64,000 bases of DNA from Phoronis australis. Its lineage: Eukaryota > Phoronida > Phoronidae. Positions within the stretch are counted from its first letter, which is position 1, and each line of letters opens with the position of its first letter. The notes beneath the pieces are model-generated. The model was not told the DNA's origin and made no database searches. It saw nothing but the letters and a program-made list of their open reading frames with translations. The stretch spans positions 1,784,403-1,848,402 of the forward strand of contig NMRA01000013.1 in NCBI GenBank assembly GCA_002633005.1. Reading direction: 5' to 3'. A program made the translations under genes and the position numbers. This document shows, one piece after another, positions 24,101-37,800 of this stretch.

Positions 24101-26814
24101 CATTTGTGGCTTCTAATAGTGCAGCGAGTAATGGTACCATTATACCGAAAGGAGAGAACCTGTTTGCTGCTGTCAAGTGAGTAAGAATGAATCAATTTAT
24201 CGTCAAGAGTAACCATTGAGTTAATGACTTGGATCTACTGACGTGAATCTATATGTAATTAAAGTTTAAAAAGGAGTGTGTTTCATCACATCTTAGGATT
24301 ACGTACAAAACAGTGCTGATAAGTCCTGGTGTTGAGAGATTAACAGCTGCTCTAGTAATGCTTATGGCAATCATGAATCAGTCTGTGCACAAGAAAACCC
24401 ACATCTTGTGAAGATCAGAAGCAACACCTCTTTCCAGCTCTTGGAAATATAATCTTAATCTACAAAACAATGTAGACAGTAAGGTGAAGCTGATTTAAAT
24501 TATGAATAATGAATAAGCCATATCTTGATATATTTCTTGACGTCGTCTTCAAGAAGGGGTGTTGTTGAAAGACTGCCTATGGCTTTGTTGTTTATCTTAG
24601 ATTGTAGTGAATTTTTTTGCTTGTCCACGAAGTTTACTTGAAGATGGCTATTAAAAAAAATTCAAAAGGTCTTTTATTCGTTATACAATCTTGCATCACT
24701 TCAATTGTCTTATAATGTTTTTGTCTGTGTGCCTTGACTAATCCCGTTCTATGACTTCTGTATTTTGCTTATTAGTGGCTAATCACAGGTCATTTTCACT
24801 GAGTCCTAGACACTCTGAACTAAAAGATCCGTCCTTTTCAAATTTGTTGAGTCCAATGCTCTTGCCTTTTGTAATTTCCTTCAACTGCTAATTTAAAAAA
24901 CACTAAATTTAAGATGTATTGTAATTGACCAGCAAAAACAAAAGAAGAAGAAACCAAACTATTTATTTGAAAAACGCACAATGTCTAAACTGGAAATGTC
25001 GCCCACAATCTGTATGCTAGGTGTCACTTCTGATGTGTGAAAGTTTCCATTACATATAATATTGGAAGTTGCCACTTTCACTGGATTGGGTTTGTGTTGA
25101 GAAGTAGCCTGCATCTTGTGGGTGCTGTGGTAAGTGAATATTTGTGCACGTTTCGATTTACTTGCCTGTTTAGTAAAAAGGACAACAGTGACATCAACAT
25201 TGAATGTTATTTTGTGAGCACTGCAGATCTGCCTCTATCATATAGTGTCTGTAGATAATTTAGTTGTTTGCAGAATTCTGACTGATGAAGCTGTCAAGAA
25301 AGAAAAGAATGCAGCGAAGAAGAAAACACTTTCAGCGTTGTCAAGTAGACTGGAAAAATACGCCACTGACAAAGGATATTCATTGGAAGCCAAAACAAAG
25401 AACATGAAATCTAGAGACAAAAAGGTACTAATTAAATAAAATTTCACTACTGTGTCGTTTTCTGATTGACATTTTTAATACCTCACATCAATATGATTGC
25501 AGTTTGCCCTGTTTTAATGTGTGTTTGCGTTGCGAACCTTCTTGAACTTTCCTTTATATTTCATAACCACGAATTTGATTTTCTTCAAAATGGTAAAATA
25601 ATGATATCTGTTGGTTTTTAGCATTTGCCAGATACTTGGAACGTGACATTGCTGTGATTGGCTAGGTAGAACTACTCTCCTTATGTGTCTCTATGTAACA
25701 TACAAAGTGAAAACATCATTGGTGCTGGTGTTGTGTTAAACACATGTCTAAGATGTAAGTTTTCTCTTATTTTAGGTTGTTTGCAAGTCCTTCCATGGAG
25801 CAGGTATTGTTGTACCTGTAGACGACAATGAGGTTGGTTACAGGGAATTACCGGCAACTACTGGTAAGGTGCTAACGCTTTACGTTAGAAAATGTGTAGA
25901 GATGGCAATATGTAAACCTTGAATTGTTTTGATTGCTTAATGACTGGAGAATACTTTTGACATATTGACTATTTTATCTGTCATCGATAGCTGTTGAATT
26001 TTCTGTAAACCAGTTGCATCGTTTGAAGGGGTGCTGAATCCTAACCTGTTTCACTGTATTTGGTTGCGTGCCTTCGTGACTGACTGAATCGTCTGTAGCT
26101 GTATTTTTTGTTAGATCATAGAAATTCCTTTGTTCTGTCGTTTGATGTATAATACCTCAGGCGAGGCACTCTGCCTGTCTCTCATTAATAGTGTCCTTTT
26201 CTCTTATATGTATTTTTCACGAGTTGTAGTTTGTAGTACTTTTCACATGTATGCGACAACTCCATACAAAACTTGATAAATAATCATAACTAATGCTTTA
26301 ACCATTATGTTCCATGGCCAGTGGCTACAGCTTCACGGTCAATGACAACCTTTCTCGGCTAGACTTGAAATTGTTTAAGCTTGGCCTGTCGAGTCTATAG
26401 CACAATTTTGTGTTCACGGGCCCAGGGATAAGATCAGCTACTGTATCGATGACAAAGTTGCACAACTGAGCTTTGTAACCTTGCTCCTATTACTTTAATG
26501 TTTTTCCAGGTGACCTGAAGAAGATGTTCCAGAAAATAGCCAGCAGCAAATCTGAAGATGAACGGAATAAGCACTTGGAGCCTGTTGAGAACATTATATG
26601 TCTTGTGCAGTTTGCCAATGACGAGTGCGATTATGGCCAGGGACTAGAGTTAGGAATGGACATGTTCACCTATGGAGGCGAAGTTTTTCACTCAATGATC
26701 TGCTCCCTTCTCGGTATGGCGTACCATCTGCTAGGACGACCCGAGTTTGGGGAAATTTTATCTGCTCACCTAGCCAATAGGAAGCATTCTACAGATCTGG
26801 ACGAGTTATCCTGA
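18185..26814 (+). CDS. HPF1: Histone PARylation factor 1 (HPF1), complete
   Basis: Eight exons join in frame: 18185-18244, 21442-21514, 21634-21801, 22587-22779, 24078-24176, 25274-25424, 25776-25863 and 26510-26814 (stop 26812-26814). They encode 378 residues (human HPF1 has 346). HPF1 binds PARP1/PARP2 in the nucleus, completes their active site and directs ADP-ribose to serine on histones and other proteins. Residues known to matter in the human protein are present: the GYRELP motif (Y270, R271; human Y238, R239) and NDECDYG (D315, E316; human D283, E284), at a constant offset of 32. Other hallmarks are LPEDFY-type [34 protein letters not shown] and [11 protein letters not shown]. The N-terminal exon is the least certain. 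An alternative first exon (ATG 18104, donor after 18148) is also in phase, and ATG 21445 in exon 2 could serve as start. The gene is convergent with the lipoxygenase downstream. Confidence 0.95.
18385..18498. mobile_element. Small hairpin MITE in HPF1 intron 1
   Basis: Ends GGCACTGGTCGGAT and its reverse complement ATCCGACCAGTGCC enclose a 114-bp element. A second internal inverted pair (gagaaccag..tgaataacgg and ccgttattca..ctggttctc) lies near 18417-18467. Flanking octamers tgctcggt and cactcggt share the last six bases, consistent with an 8-bp target duplication (hAT-like). It sits 140 bp downstream of HPF1 exon 1. Confidence 0.75.
19365..20344. mobile_element. Foldback-type element with ~300-420-bp inverted arms in HPF1 intron 1
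   Basis: Sequence at 19365-19785 reappears inverted at about 20065-20344. Shared blocks in order include actag..cacaggca, ccaatatggt(t/c)gcccaccagg, gcgactgccacacgttcact with close variants, aaatactatcagtac, acattcaccatca(t/g)tacgtc and agtacatcaatgcccatgct. The left arm carries an extra internal repetition of its outer end near 19590-19650. The centre (19790-20060) has no transposase-like frame. This is a non-autonomous, hairpin-forming insertion. Confidence 0.8.
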
Positions 26815-28636
26815 GGCACTGACGTTGGTCATAATGGAGTGGAACAGTTCTTTCTCTTTTCAGTAACTGGAGTAACTCGGAACGCGATGTGAAGTCTTGA
26901 AAACCTTGGTGAAGTGAAATCCCATCAGTTAGGGATACACCATGGCAGATAATTAATGTCATGTTTTCATATTTTTCCATAAAAAACATGCGCCATCAAA
27001 GTCAAGGCTGCCAAATGTTTTGGATGTACCCATATATTATTTTCATGCCTGGCCCTTTTAGGGCTTGAAAAAAATTTACACTTTTGGCTTTAAAATTTTA
27101 GGGACTTTGTTGAGCCTTTATGTCTCTTTAGAAGGCTGAAAACTGGTACATGGTGGATATTCAAGGGCTGAAGCACCAAGTGAAACGAATGCCTTTTGAT
27201 TTTTTTTTGTTTTACACATAAGCTACCAGCTGACAATACTTTCAGAAACTTTGGGGTTTCACAACAATGTTTAAAGCTTTGAAAAAGATAAAAGATCAAT
27301 GTTGGCATTTATTATTGTCCGAGATTGAGATTTTCCCGTAAATAGTTTAATTGTACATTGCATCTACACAAGGTTTCTTGTTACTGAATGTGATTTGATA
27401 CACAAGCAAAGATTGTCCAAAAAGTAAGTTTTTTTGAATGTCAATTTGATTTATTTAATTGTTTCTTGCTCCTGAATGTGTTTTGAAATTTCTTCACCAC
27501 CGAACACTACTTCAATATAAAATTTTTGTATAAAAATTCTGATGTCACCAAGAAAGTTTATCTTATCAAGGTTTTTGGTTCTTGCAGACTTGATTCAGCA
27601 GTACTTGACATGGAAAATATATTATTGCTTGTGAATTGTAATTAGCCTTTAGGTCTATTCTGTTATCAGCTTATGAGAAGCTGCTTAATTAATCATGACA
27701 AGGCAGTGATTTATTGAGCTTGGCTTAGCCAAAATCTTGTCCCTCACCTTGAACTTAATCATGAATAATCCGTTGTGCGTTTTTGATATAATGTTTAGAT
27801 CAGTTTTTAAAATTATCGCACATTTGATCTGAACATTAAAACGTTTAGCAAAATTTCTTATTCAGTTAAGGAGAATCTTGAAAGTACTTGGTTGTTGTCT
27901 TGGTTAAATCTTTAGGCTGAAGTCTTCCCTATGCTCCTTGCCTGTGACTGATATCTTTTTATGAAAATGTTAATTTGTGTTTGAAAAGCAATTCTAGATA
28001 TAATTGATAAGTGCATACGATTATAATATTTTCATCCATTATGCTTAAGTCGTTGGTTTTATTTTTTCTCGAATAGTCACATACATAAAGTGTAAAACCA
28101 CACACTGTAAAACACTACAATTTCAAATTTGAAAATAAGCACAGCATGTCTAAACAAATCGACATTAGTCTGTGGGGTCTTAGTAAAAACATTCGATCAT
28201 GATGGTTTGTCAATACAGTGGTCCCTGATTGCTGGTGTAAACATTTGTCCCGTGTTTCATGAAGTTATTAACTTCGTGACCTCCCAACTGGCCTGAAACC
28301 ATCCAACCGTAAAGTGAACATGTTAATATTCAGAATTAGTAAAAGCAAATATTTCCCCCAATCTCCAGGAAATGTGATACTAATCATTCGGCCAGCTTCC
28401 GCTACTTTTTAAAACAGATTTGACTGCGTAAGCAGACATGTCACTTTTTAGCATTTTCTGGCCATTTAATCCTTTGCAAAGGTACATTCTTCGCCATAAG
28501 ATCCCACAGTGATGTCACAGTTTCGTGACAGCCCGGTGAACAGGGTGCTGGTGGAACACCCATATTCGGTAGTTGTTTCGAGACCGAAATCTATAGGATA
28601 CGACAAAGGTAATTTAAATCTTGCAGTAAATGAATG
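26815..28636. other. HPF1 3' UTR and convergent intergenic DNA
   Basis: AT-rich DNA with no supported coding exon. An ATTAAA at 27835-27840 is a candidate HPF1 poly(A) signal. The minus-strand lipoxygenase transcript approaches from the other side and may end near 28637. Many T-runs give the region typical 3' UTR character. Confidence 0.5.
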
Positions 28637-28642
28637 TTTATT
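28637..28642 (-). terminator. Poly(A) signal AATAAA for the lipoxygenase gene
   Basis: Plus-strand TTTATT at this place reads AATAAA on the minus strand, about 160 bases past the lipoxygenase stop codon (28803-28805). Confidence 0.5.
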
Positions 28643-28802
28643 GTTGAACGAACTTTTTCGTAGTTCGCTTCACGTGCATTTTAGCAACACGAAGTTTTAC
28701 GTCACTCAGGAGTGGCATGCGGTTGAAGCGTACCAACAAAATGTTTAAAATCCATAATGTAACCACGGTTGGCAACAGTCTCAGGACAAATTACAAAATC
28801 GT

Positions 28803-31800
28803 TTAGATACTGATCGAGTTGGGTACGCTGGCAGGGTGAAGAACCGAGTACTTCAGTTCCTCGGGTAATTTTGCATTCCTATCATCGATGTCCTTTCCGA
28901 TTTGTTCCAGGTCTTCTTGAAATCTGAAATAACGTAAAATTTATTTCGTTTTAATTCAACAATCTCAGCTATTTATTAAGCGTGTGACGAATTGAGAGGC
29001 TGCTCATTGTCTTCGCATGAAATGCTCGTGACACTGAGTAGGTTAAAAATGTGCATTGTTTAACGACAAAATAAGCGTGTGAATCGGGAATTCCACTCGA
29101 TACCGAAGTACTCCGGAAAAGTCTTGTGTCGTATTAGAAAGAGGCTGTATTTTATAATCTCTTGCAGTATTCAGCTTTAACCTCGGTCTGTCCTGTTCCG
29201 ATGTAGTTCTTGTATACAAGGACAAACTTTCAATTTTCAAATAAATGTCCGCTAGGGTTTCTGGTTGTGTAATAATGATGTCTGGACTACAGGTAGATCA
29301 GCTATTGAAGCTTTGACATGTTCGAATTCACTGGTAAATCCATTTGCTTTTTGTCCCTGAATGCGATACCACTTGTTGCTCAATATGTATGTCTTTAAGA
29401 CAAATTAGAGTGGGACATAAGATAATGCGGATGGTCATTGAGAGGGCAAATTCTACTCACTTTTCGACTGCCTTCTTGCACCTTGAGTCGTACAGGTATT
29501 TGAACTCGAAGTCTCCGAGCGATTTCGTTCCTTTCATGCTCAATAGTTTGGTTACTACCATTGTGTCAAGTGTTATGGATTTCGATGGCAAAGTGTCCAC
29601 GAGGTCTTGCTCAGTTTTCGGGCTCTAAATAAAGGTGCACATATTTTGTTAAACACATATTTTGTTAAACGGCGTTTAAGATTACTATCCCTTGTTATGA
29701 ACGCAGACCTATACAATGTACCCAAAATAGAGAGCTAAACGTCTCTGTAAAACCTTCGTTTCGTCCAAAAAGCGAACTTTTGTTTAAGTCATTTACCGTT
29801 CATAATTGACTTCAAACTGTTCCTTACTCCCATAGTCGTTGCATAAAATGAAAGCCAAGTCGTAGAGCCTTGTTTCGAGCAATGACGAACTGTCCGTTCT
29901 TTGGAAGCGGTAAGTCGTCTAAATCGAAGTTGTTTTTGTTTGGGAAATGGGTATAGCCCCTTTAACTTACAATGTAATTGTTACTTTCTCGTACCTTTCG
30001 AATACTCGTGTCTTAGTTTTTCTCCTGTAAATGGTTCTAATTGCAGTAAACAAAGCAATAGTACAAAATTTGACCAGAAACTTATTTCCGTAAGATGTTC
30101 GTCAAAGTTTGTCATCCCCTCTCCGAAAAAGAGAAATTTTATTGGAAAAATCAACACGTCTACGGTAACGCTTTGGGTGAAATCGGGTTGCGTAATCGAA
30201 ACCAACATGTCAAACCTATACCACTTACACACCGGGCTTGCATGCGTACATTTGCGTTGTGCAGCGTACAGAGTACTCCTAAATTAGGCTGTGTACTCAT
30301 GAAAAATCAAGTTGCTGCGCGCAGGATCGGCGTGCTATGTACAGGCTTGCATTCCCGACGATAGCGTTACATTGAGTAGGCATCATTTTGCTGTACAGCG
30401 AGTAGTTTCAAGCTACCCACTGTCTGGTTCTAGGTAACATGTTCAATTTTGGCATCCATCTCGCGCACACCGTTGCGCCTTGTCACACAGGCCAGCGAAG
30501 GGTAGCGTAAGCCTAGCGTATCAGAACACCACACTATGTATATTATTATACCTCTGAGCAAGCCCGGTGTGAAGTCCTTCTTAGAAAAGCTAATGGAGCT
30601 CAAAGTGTTTCAGTAGTTATAACTTGGTAAAGTTAATCCTTTAGTCACTAAAGGACGTAGTGGTTGAGAACCTTACTTTGTCTGTTGGTGGATTTCCTCT
30701 CAACAATCCAGGATAGTATGGCGGGAAACCATAGTCGTCATACTGGGAGAAGTTAGCCGAGGCGTGGCTGACGCTACAGGCGTAGATTAAAGACGTACAC
30801 AACTTGATGAGATGTTCTCTTGTATTTAGTTCCCCATTCCCAGGAACACCCTGGAATTTGAAAACGGTATCTATGGAGAAGTGTCGCCTTCGTGAAAGGC
30901 TTGGGACTGCATTTGAATTGCAATGCTTGGTGAAATAAGGCGACTTTTCACAGCTAGCTAGAGGCCCATCCTCAAACTGTTGACCTGCCTGTCACGCCGA
31001 AAGCTGCATGAAGCCTTGGGTGAAAATGCTCCTCAGTGGGGGTTTCTGCATTTCGAATATTTTTCAGGACTTCTTAATGTTTGCTTGTAAACTCACAGAT
31101 AAGTGTCAGGAAATTAGAACATATGGACACAATCATGCTAAGGATATTTTGACTTAATTCGGATGTTTAGTGATGACGTGTCATGGCAGTAGATGACGCA
31201 GTTTGGGGACCCGGAAATAAGAATAGACATGCCGTCACACTGTGTCCAAAACGTCATAGTGACGTCATGGTAAACATTCTTATTGAAAGACGTTTCTGAG
31301 TTTATGAGCGAGTCGCATTTTTAACTTGGGTCATCTGAATACTCATCGAATTTAACAAACAGTGCACTTTATTTCTATATACCTTTATGCCCATGCCACT
31401 CTGTTCCTTGTCTGCCGTCAGGTTTTTGGCCATTTCTTGCAGTTCGTCATCTTCTTCTACCTCTTTATCGTTTTCTGTTCAGAGAAAGTCGCTCAAGTCA
31501 TTACAAATATTTAGCCCATCCAGAACAGCTAACGTGTGCCGCAAGTGGAGACACAACTGATTATAATCGAGCCCTGTTGTTGCTGGTTATTTCTGACCTG
31601 TTAGTCTTCTAGAAACTCCTTCCACCAAAACCATTCAGAAAACAGCGTCAGTCAAGTCAGTTCTTTAATCTTAGCCGATACGGCGTTGAACGACCGACCT
31701 CAGTTCATATGCCTAACAACGTGATTTTATGTTTCCAATAATATAGTTAGACCTCTCCGGCGTATCTGTTGTTGATTCTACTTGCTGGTGCAGCACGCGC

Positions 31801-34800
31801 CTTCTTGTATTTTTACCTGCAACGGCATGGATGTCACCGGTATGCAGTACAAGCTTAGCAGAAGCCTAACCGTATCTGTCGTTGCCTGAGACTTGAGCTG
31901 AACGTACATGTACGATTTTTGCGGAAGTCTATTTTGTCTTGGTGTCTATTTCACATTAGAACCAGTTAGTACCTACCGTAATAAATTCCAGTGACTGCAG
32001 AGACGTAGTTATAGATTGTGTGATACAGCCGAATGCTGTCATCTCTGTAGTAATACCGAGGAAGAACTGATTGGTCCAAAACCTGGAAAGAAATGTAGCT
32101 TTATTCAACGTGCCTGGTACTCAACACACCTTTTGTCCTGTCTGAGAGGAACTGCCTCGTCTTGCAACGATTGAAGTAGGATGTAGATTGTTTTCTGGCG
32201 TTCATGGTTAAATCCCATTGTCTTGGTTTCAGACTTTTCCAACCGCACACATAGCCCACAAAGACGTTTTCACTTTGTTTTTCAGCATATAAGATCTTTA
32301 CAAATGGATGAAAAGGAAATTTGAATTGCACTGACGGATGAATGCACCGGCGTTCGACATTTTGTGATGTCAGAAATGCTAAGTTAAACAGTTGACCTCG
32401 GCCTTAACTTGTTCTTTACGTTCTGGGCTTGGAAACAATGACCAAACTAAACCCTAAACTACCTCATCGTTTTTACGCCCAAGATATTGGGTGGTTCCTT
32501 GACCAAGCCTGTGTAGAAAGGGTAGCATGCACACTGTGTTACGTACTTAGTATTGCACTATTAGAAGCTCTCTTAAGAGATAAAAGCTGCATCCCGATCC
32601 TCGCTATGTCGATAAGTGGGTTCTGTAGTTCGAGGATAGACGATCTTTCTTTATTTGTTGATTAACTTCATTCCTGAAGCGTTAGTGATGGTTGGCGATT
32701 AAGCAAACGTTTTAAGGATTTCCAAATTTACGAGGTTTGCAAGGCTTTATTTTGTAACAAAGATTTAAGTGGCCTAGATGTAGTTAGCTAAAACAAGGCA
32801 TTGTACCCTTGTAAGACTTTTTCTTTTTGGTCACTGTGTAACTCTCAGACTTACTCCTCTTGACTGAAATTCTGTAGGCGCGCATCCATGCACGTCCATT
32901 CGCCACATGTCGCACCCTTTACCGATCAGCTGGAGACAGCCCTCCACACCAATGGTCATCGTTTTGTCCACCCACTGGCCTGGTGCGAGTAGTAGCTTTA
33001 GCCCTCTCCTGTGAACATTAGAGGCATGAATGGTCACACTAACACCATGTGGTCATCGGGCCGAGAAATACCGACAAATGGCGTGTCCAAAAATAGCAAC
33101 ATTAAAGTGTTATTTTGGTTGTCCTTAATTTGTGAATAGGCTGACAAATGAAGTGTGACATGGCGAGATGTAGCTTGGCCTACCAGTGTCATGGGATAGG
33201 TATGCATGTTTCGTGAATGGAACGTGAACTGACTAACCCCAATAAATACTGGATCCATCTATGCAGTAATGAAAAGGTCGTCAATTGTTAGCATTGAGTC
33301 GTGCATATTGCGACGGGGATGACTGAATAGTCTCGTTACACGTATTGAATGAGCGCATATCTTCACGGCCATCTCTAGAGTTCATTGGACAACAATTTCG
33401 TCTTGATAATTTTAGCCCAAAGAGTGGAATAGTCGGGGGAGGGGTGGCCCTGTCAGAATGCTCATCACAGGTTGGTTGGCCCTTGCTGGCTCTCCAGTAT
33501 CATCTGGGATGGTTATTTCGGCTTTGTGGTATTGGTGGTATCACCCGTGGAGGGAACCCAAAGAGGTAGTGACCAGTGTGGGGGCAGGCGGTAGCGGTTT
33601 TTCCTTGTCTTGGTGACCCATTTGAGTGGTCGGCCTTTGTTACGTTGCCGGATTGCGCTGGTCTGGATTTTGAATTTGCGGCGGCACCACCACGCATCAT
33701 GTAAAAAGAACCTACTGCTGTGACTATAGTGCTTTTATTGAAGCAGGAATGTTTTGTTTACTCACGTGTTGATGGCAAGCAGAAACAGGAAGTGTGGAGC
33801 CAACAGTTTATACACTGGGTGAGACGGGGATAAACACCTGTGAATGCATACGGCAGCTGACTCCATGATGAGATGTGTGAAGGCTGGAAAAAGAAGGGTA
33901 CGCGGTATGAACTTCTTGAACTGAAACGGCAGTCGGAGCTACAGCAATGCGGCTTCTGAGAAATTGAGTGGTTGGGTTTTGTTACTATGCGATTTAATTA
34001 AAGGGGCTTCTATCAAAAACAGCATTTGATTTAGACCACTTGTTGCCGTTATGAAATTGGTTTCATCTTGTTCTTTACTTAGATTAGAAATGGTTTCGAG
34101 GCTTGAGAAGCACCGCCTGGTCGTTATTGTGTCAGACCAGAATGCTGTAGCAATAGGCCTACCAGTGAACGGGAATTTAGATACTGGCGATACATTTATC
34201 AAAAATAATTACTTTCTTGTCATCAATTTCGGTGTATGTAGTTTTATTTCTGTCATTCCTCGTGTTATTTACTACTACGGTAACCGTAGACACTGTGTTT
34301 CGCCAATACTTAAAAGCAGAAGTAGTTACAGTTTGCTATTCATGTAATTCCATGTTTGATGTAGGCATTCATTCACCGAAGTGATATAATTATTTCCTGT
34401 GAGCACATAGTTACCGATACTGGACGCTCAATCAAGGTACCCTAACACGTAGCACGCCGAGACTTACCAAGATGCGTGATACTTTGGTGATACATGGCGT
34501 CAGCATTGTTGTACCACATCTTCACGAGGCGCCACGTGTACTGAGGGTCGCTAGGCAGAAATACCTGAAAGAATAGGGTGTGCTGATATTTGAATTGGTC
34601 ATTCTTGTTGAATTGTTTTTTTTTCACGACGGACACACCTTCCGTATTGTTTTTTGAAACAGGGTAGGCCTGAAGTGCAAAAGGTTTACATGTGAATACT
34701 AAGCACAGTCGATCGGATGAATGTCCGACTTTGCAGCCTACACATGTGTATGGGCTTTAAAATATTGAAGGTTTAAAAGGTGCTGGATGATGAGATACAA

Positions 34801-37800
34801 TATTGCTATGCTATGTATTTTGTTAATTTTAGCAAACTCCTAAGATTAATCACCATCATCACCATTATAGTCATCACCAATAACATCACACAGTTTCTTC
34901 ATAATACCAGTGTAGGCAACATGCATTCTCTTCTCACTAATATAAAAACCAAACATAATCAAAATAAACTCCACAGCTTGGAGTTCACATAGCAATTTGT
35001 GAAAAAGGAAATCTACAATTTAACAAATTGCTCGAAATGTGATAGTATGCTTTTATACAATTAACTGTCATTGGCGTACGCACTGGATTGTCGTCGGCTG
35101 GTTCTTGCTTGAGTTGAATTGCAATGGGCAACAAATCTTGGTTCTTGTTGAGGAAGAACAAAGCGATTGGTGTGCACAGCTGAAAATACAGTACTACAAG
35201 CTAACTAAACTCGTACATAGCTTTTTCCCAGTACATAAGAGAAACTCTTTTTAATAGCATTACAAAGCTATTGTTAGCATTTGCACCTTTTGAAAAGTTG
35301 TAAGTGCAGACAACGTTTTAATTATGCAACGGAACACGAAAGCACCACTGCTGGTCAGCTTTACCAACCTGATATCAAGAATAATGTCATGTTTCGATGA
35401 ATACCCCCAAAAATGATTTTGTGCACGATTATTGCCTCCCCCGAAATATAAAGGCTTCAACGCGATGCTCATTGTGTCACAATGTGGATCTCTTGGTGTT
35501 CGATTAGGGAGTTTTGATCCACAACCGTCAATAAACTAGTACGAGGCGTTAGACGCGCTTGCCAATTTCGCTGACTGCAAGGAAATTTCAAATTGGTCCG
35601 CACTTTTTGAGTCTTGACGGGGGCAGAGAGCATTATTTCGTTACAAAGATTTCAATGATGTAGATGTAATCAAAACATGGTTTATTATCCGGTAATATTT
35701 AAAAAGCTCCAAGGGGGCCTCGATTTCCGTCCCTCCTTTGTACCACAGATGTCTGCAAAGCGTATTTTTGATGAACAGATTTTATTATTGAGTGCCGTTG
35801 ATATCCACGAGTCATTGTATTGCATACATTTATTGCTTATTGTGGAGGTACTCCTTTCATGTTTTATCTCTTAACTCATCTTCCGTAAATATCTGCAGGC
35901 TTAAAACAAAAGAACGCATTTACCCGAAAATTCTTTGCCAGTCGTCTGATTCGACGATGTCATATAAAGGGGTGATTGAATGTGGTTGATGACAATTCTA
36001 ATCCCGGTTAGACATGGGTATGTCAGCCTCAACTGTACTGATACGTCGCAAATGAAATGACAGAAGACGATAAACACGCATAAAAGGCTTTGATTCAAAA
36101 TTTTCACATTCTTTAAAGGTAAACATAAAACTACTGCACCAGCTCAGACATGATGACAAAATAAAATGTAACACGATCAATACGCAAAAAGAGCTGTATG
36201 TGAAAAACACATGCATCAAAGGTGAGCAGAGACCAGCTAGGTCAGTCAGAACGCTAATATGTCTCGAGACAAATGCATAAAAAAGCTGTATTTCGAATGT
36301 ATCACCTCCATAGAAGGTTAGTTTAGAAGGACATTGTTCCGATCAGAGATGATAGTAAGTAATTATTATATGATTTCGACAGATCACGAAATTATAAACT
36401 TATGTTTCGGAGTTAATAGTCACTCCTTATTGACCGCTCATATTTCGTATTGACTGCTGCTATGTTAATGCAATTTTGATTCCTTTTAAAAACTTTCGTT
36501 GTGAAGTTATGCAGATCTCATCTCGTCGTGATTCGATCCCGCTAGCCAGGACTTAATCACTGCGCCATCAGCTCGTCACCGAACTCGAAACTCTAAGCTT
36601 CTTATGTATTAGGATGCTGACGTCACATTTTGTACATTTGTTTTTGGATATGCGTAAAATGTAAGACACCATGGCTCAGTTGCATAAAAGTTATACGCTG
36701 CATAGCAACAATGACGTCGCATCATCACGCACCACGTTGTTATTGTTGAACAATGCACCTGACGTCATGCAGCAGTCAAACTTATCCAGCAGATAATTTT
36801 GAAGTTTTATGCAACCCAGACCAGATGAATACAAGTAAGCATCAAGACACTGCAATGGGGCTATTCGGAAAATCTACAATAACTAGAGGGCGTGCGTGTA
36901 CTAGTGGTGATAGATTAACAGCCTCGATTTCGCGAGCCCTTTAAATACACGGTGAAATGGCTTGCAGCCGTGCCAACTGAATCTGAGATTGCGTAAAAAG
37001 GGTGCTTCTATGAGAGGAAGTAAGCACGACCTCATACAAAGGTAAGGTTTGTGATTATTTTTACGATTATTCCATGATTATTCTACCGATGCCTGTTAAC
37101 TGAGGCACTCGCCGATGTCGACTTCGCGGCAGTCAGTCGCCAGCCAGAGTCTGGATAATCTTTGTATGTTGTGATATGTGATACGATACTTGACGTAGCA
37201 ATCGGGATCTTTNNNNNNNNNNNNNNNNNNNNNNNNNNNNNNNNNNNNNNNNNNNNNNNNNNNNNNNNNNNNNNNNNNNNNNNNNNNNNNNNNNNNNNNN
37301 NNNNNNNNNNNNNNNNNNNNNNNNNNNNNNNNNNNNNNNNNNNNNNNNNNNNNNNNNNNNNNNNNNNNNNNNNNNNNNNNNNNNNNNNNNNNNNNNNNNN
37401 NNNNNNNNNNNNNNNNNNNNNNNNNNNNNNNNNNNNNNNNNNNNNNNNNNNNNNNNNNNNNNNNNNNNNNNNNNNNNNNNNNNNNNNNNNNNNNNNNNNN
37501 NNNNNNNNNNNNNNNNNNNNNNNNNNNNNNNNNNNNNNNNNNNNNNNNNNNNNNNNNNNNNNNNNNNNNNNNNNNNNNNNNNNNNNNNNNNNNNNNNNNN
37601 NNNNNNNNNNNNNNNNNNNNNNNNNNNNNNNNNNNNNNNNNNNNNNNNNNNNNNNNNNNNNNNNNNNNNNNNNNNNNNNNNNNNNNNNNNNNNNNNNNNN
37701 NNNNNNNNNNNNNNNNNNNNNNNNNNNNNNNNNNNNNNNNNNNNNNNNNNNNNNNNNNNNNNNNNNNNNNNNNNNNNNNNNNNNNNNNNNNNNNNNNNNN

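Noticed and set aside
29901-30287. 128-codon plus-strand frame
   Set aside because: It lies in a lipoxygenase intron on the opposite strand, with no recognisable domain or splice partners.
36500-36780. Multiple GACGTC/TGACGTCA sites near 36610-36770 as a cAMP-response cluster
   Set aside because: Part lies in the SINE-like repeat and the rest is within an intron; there is no promoter context.
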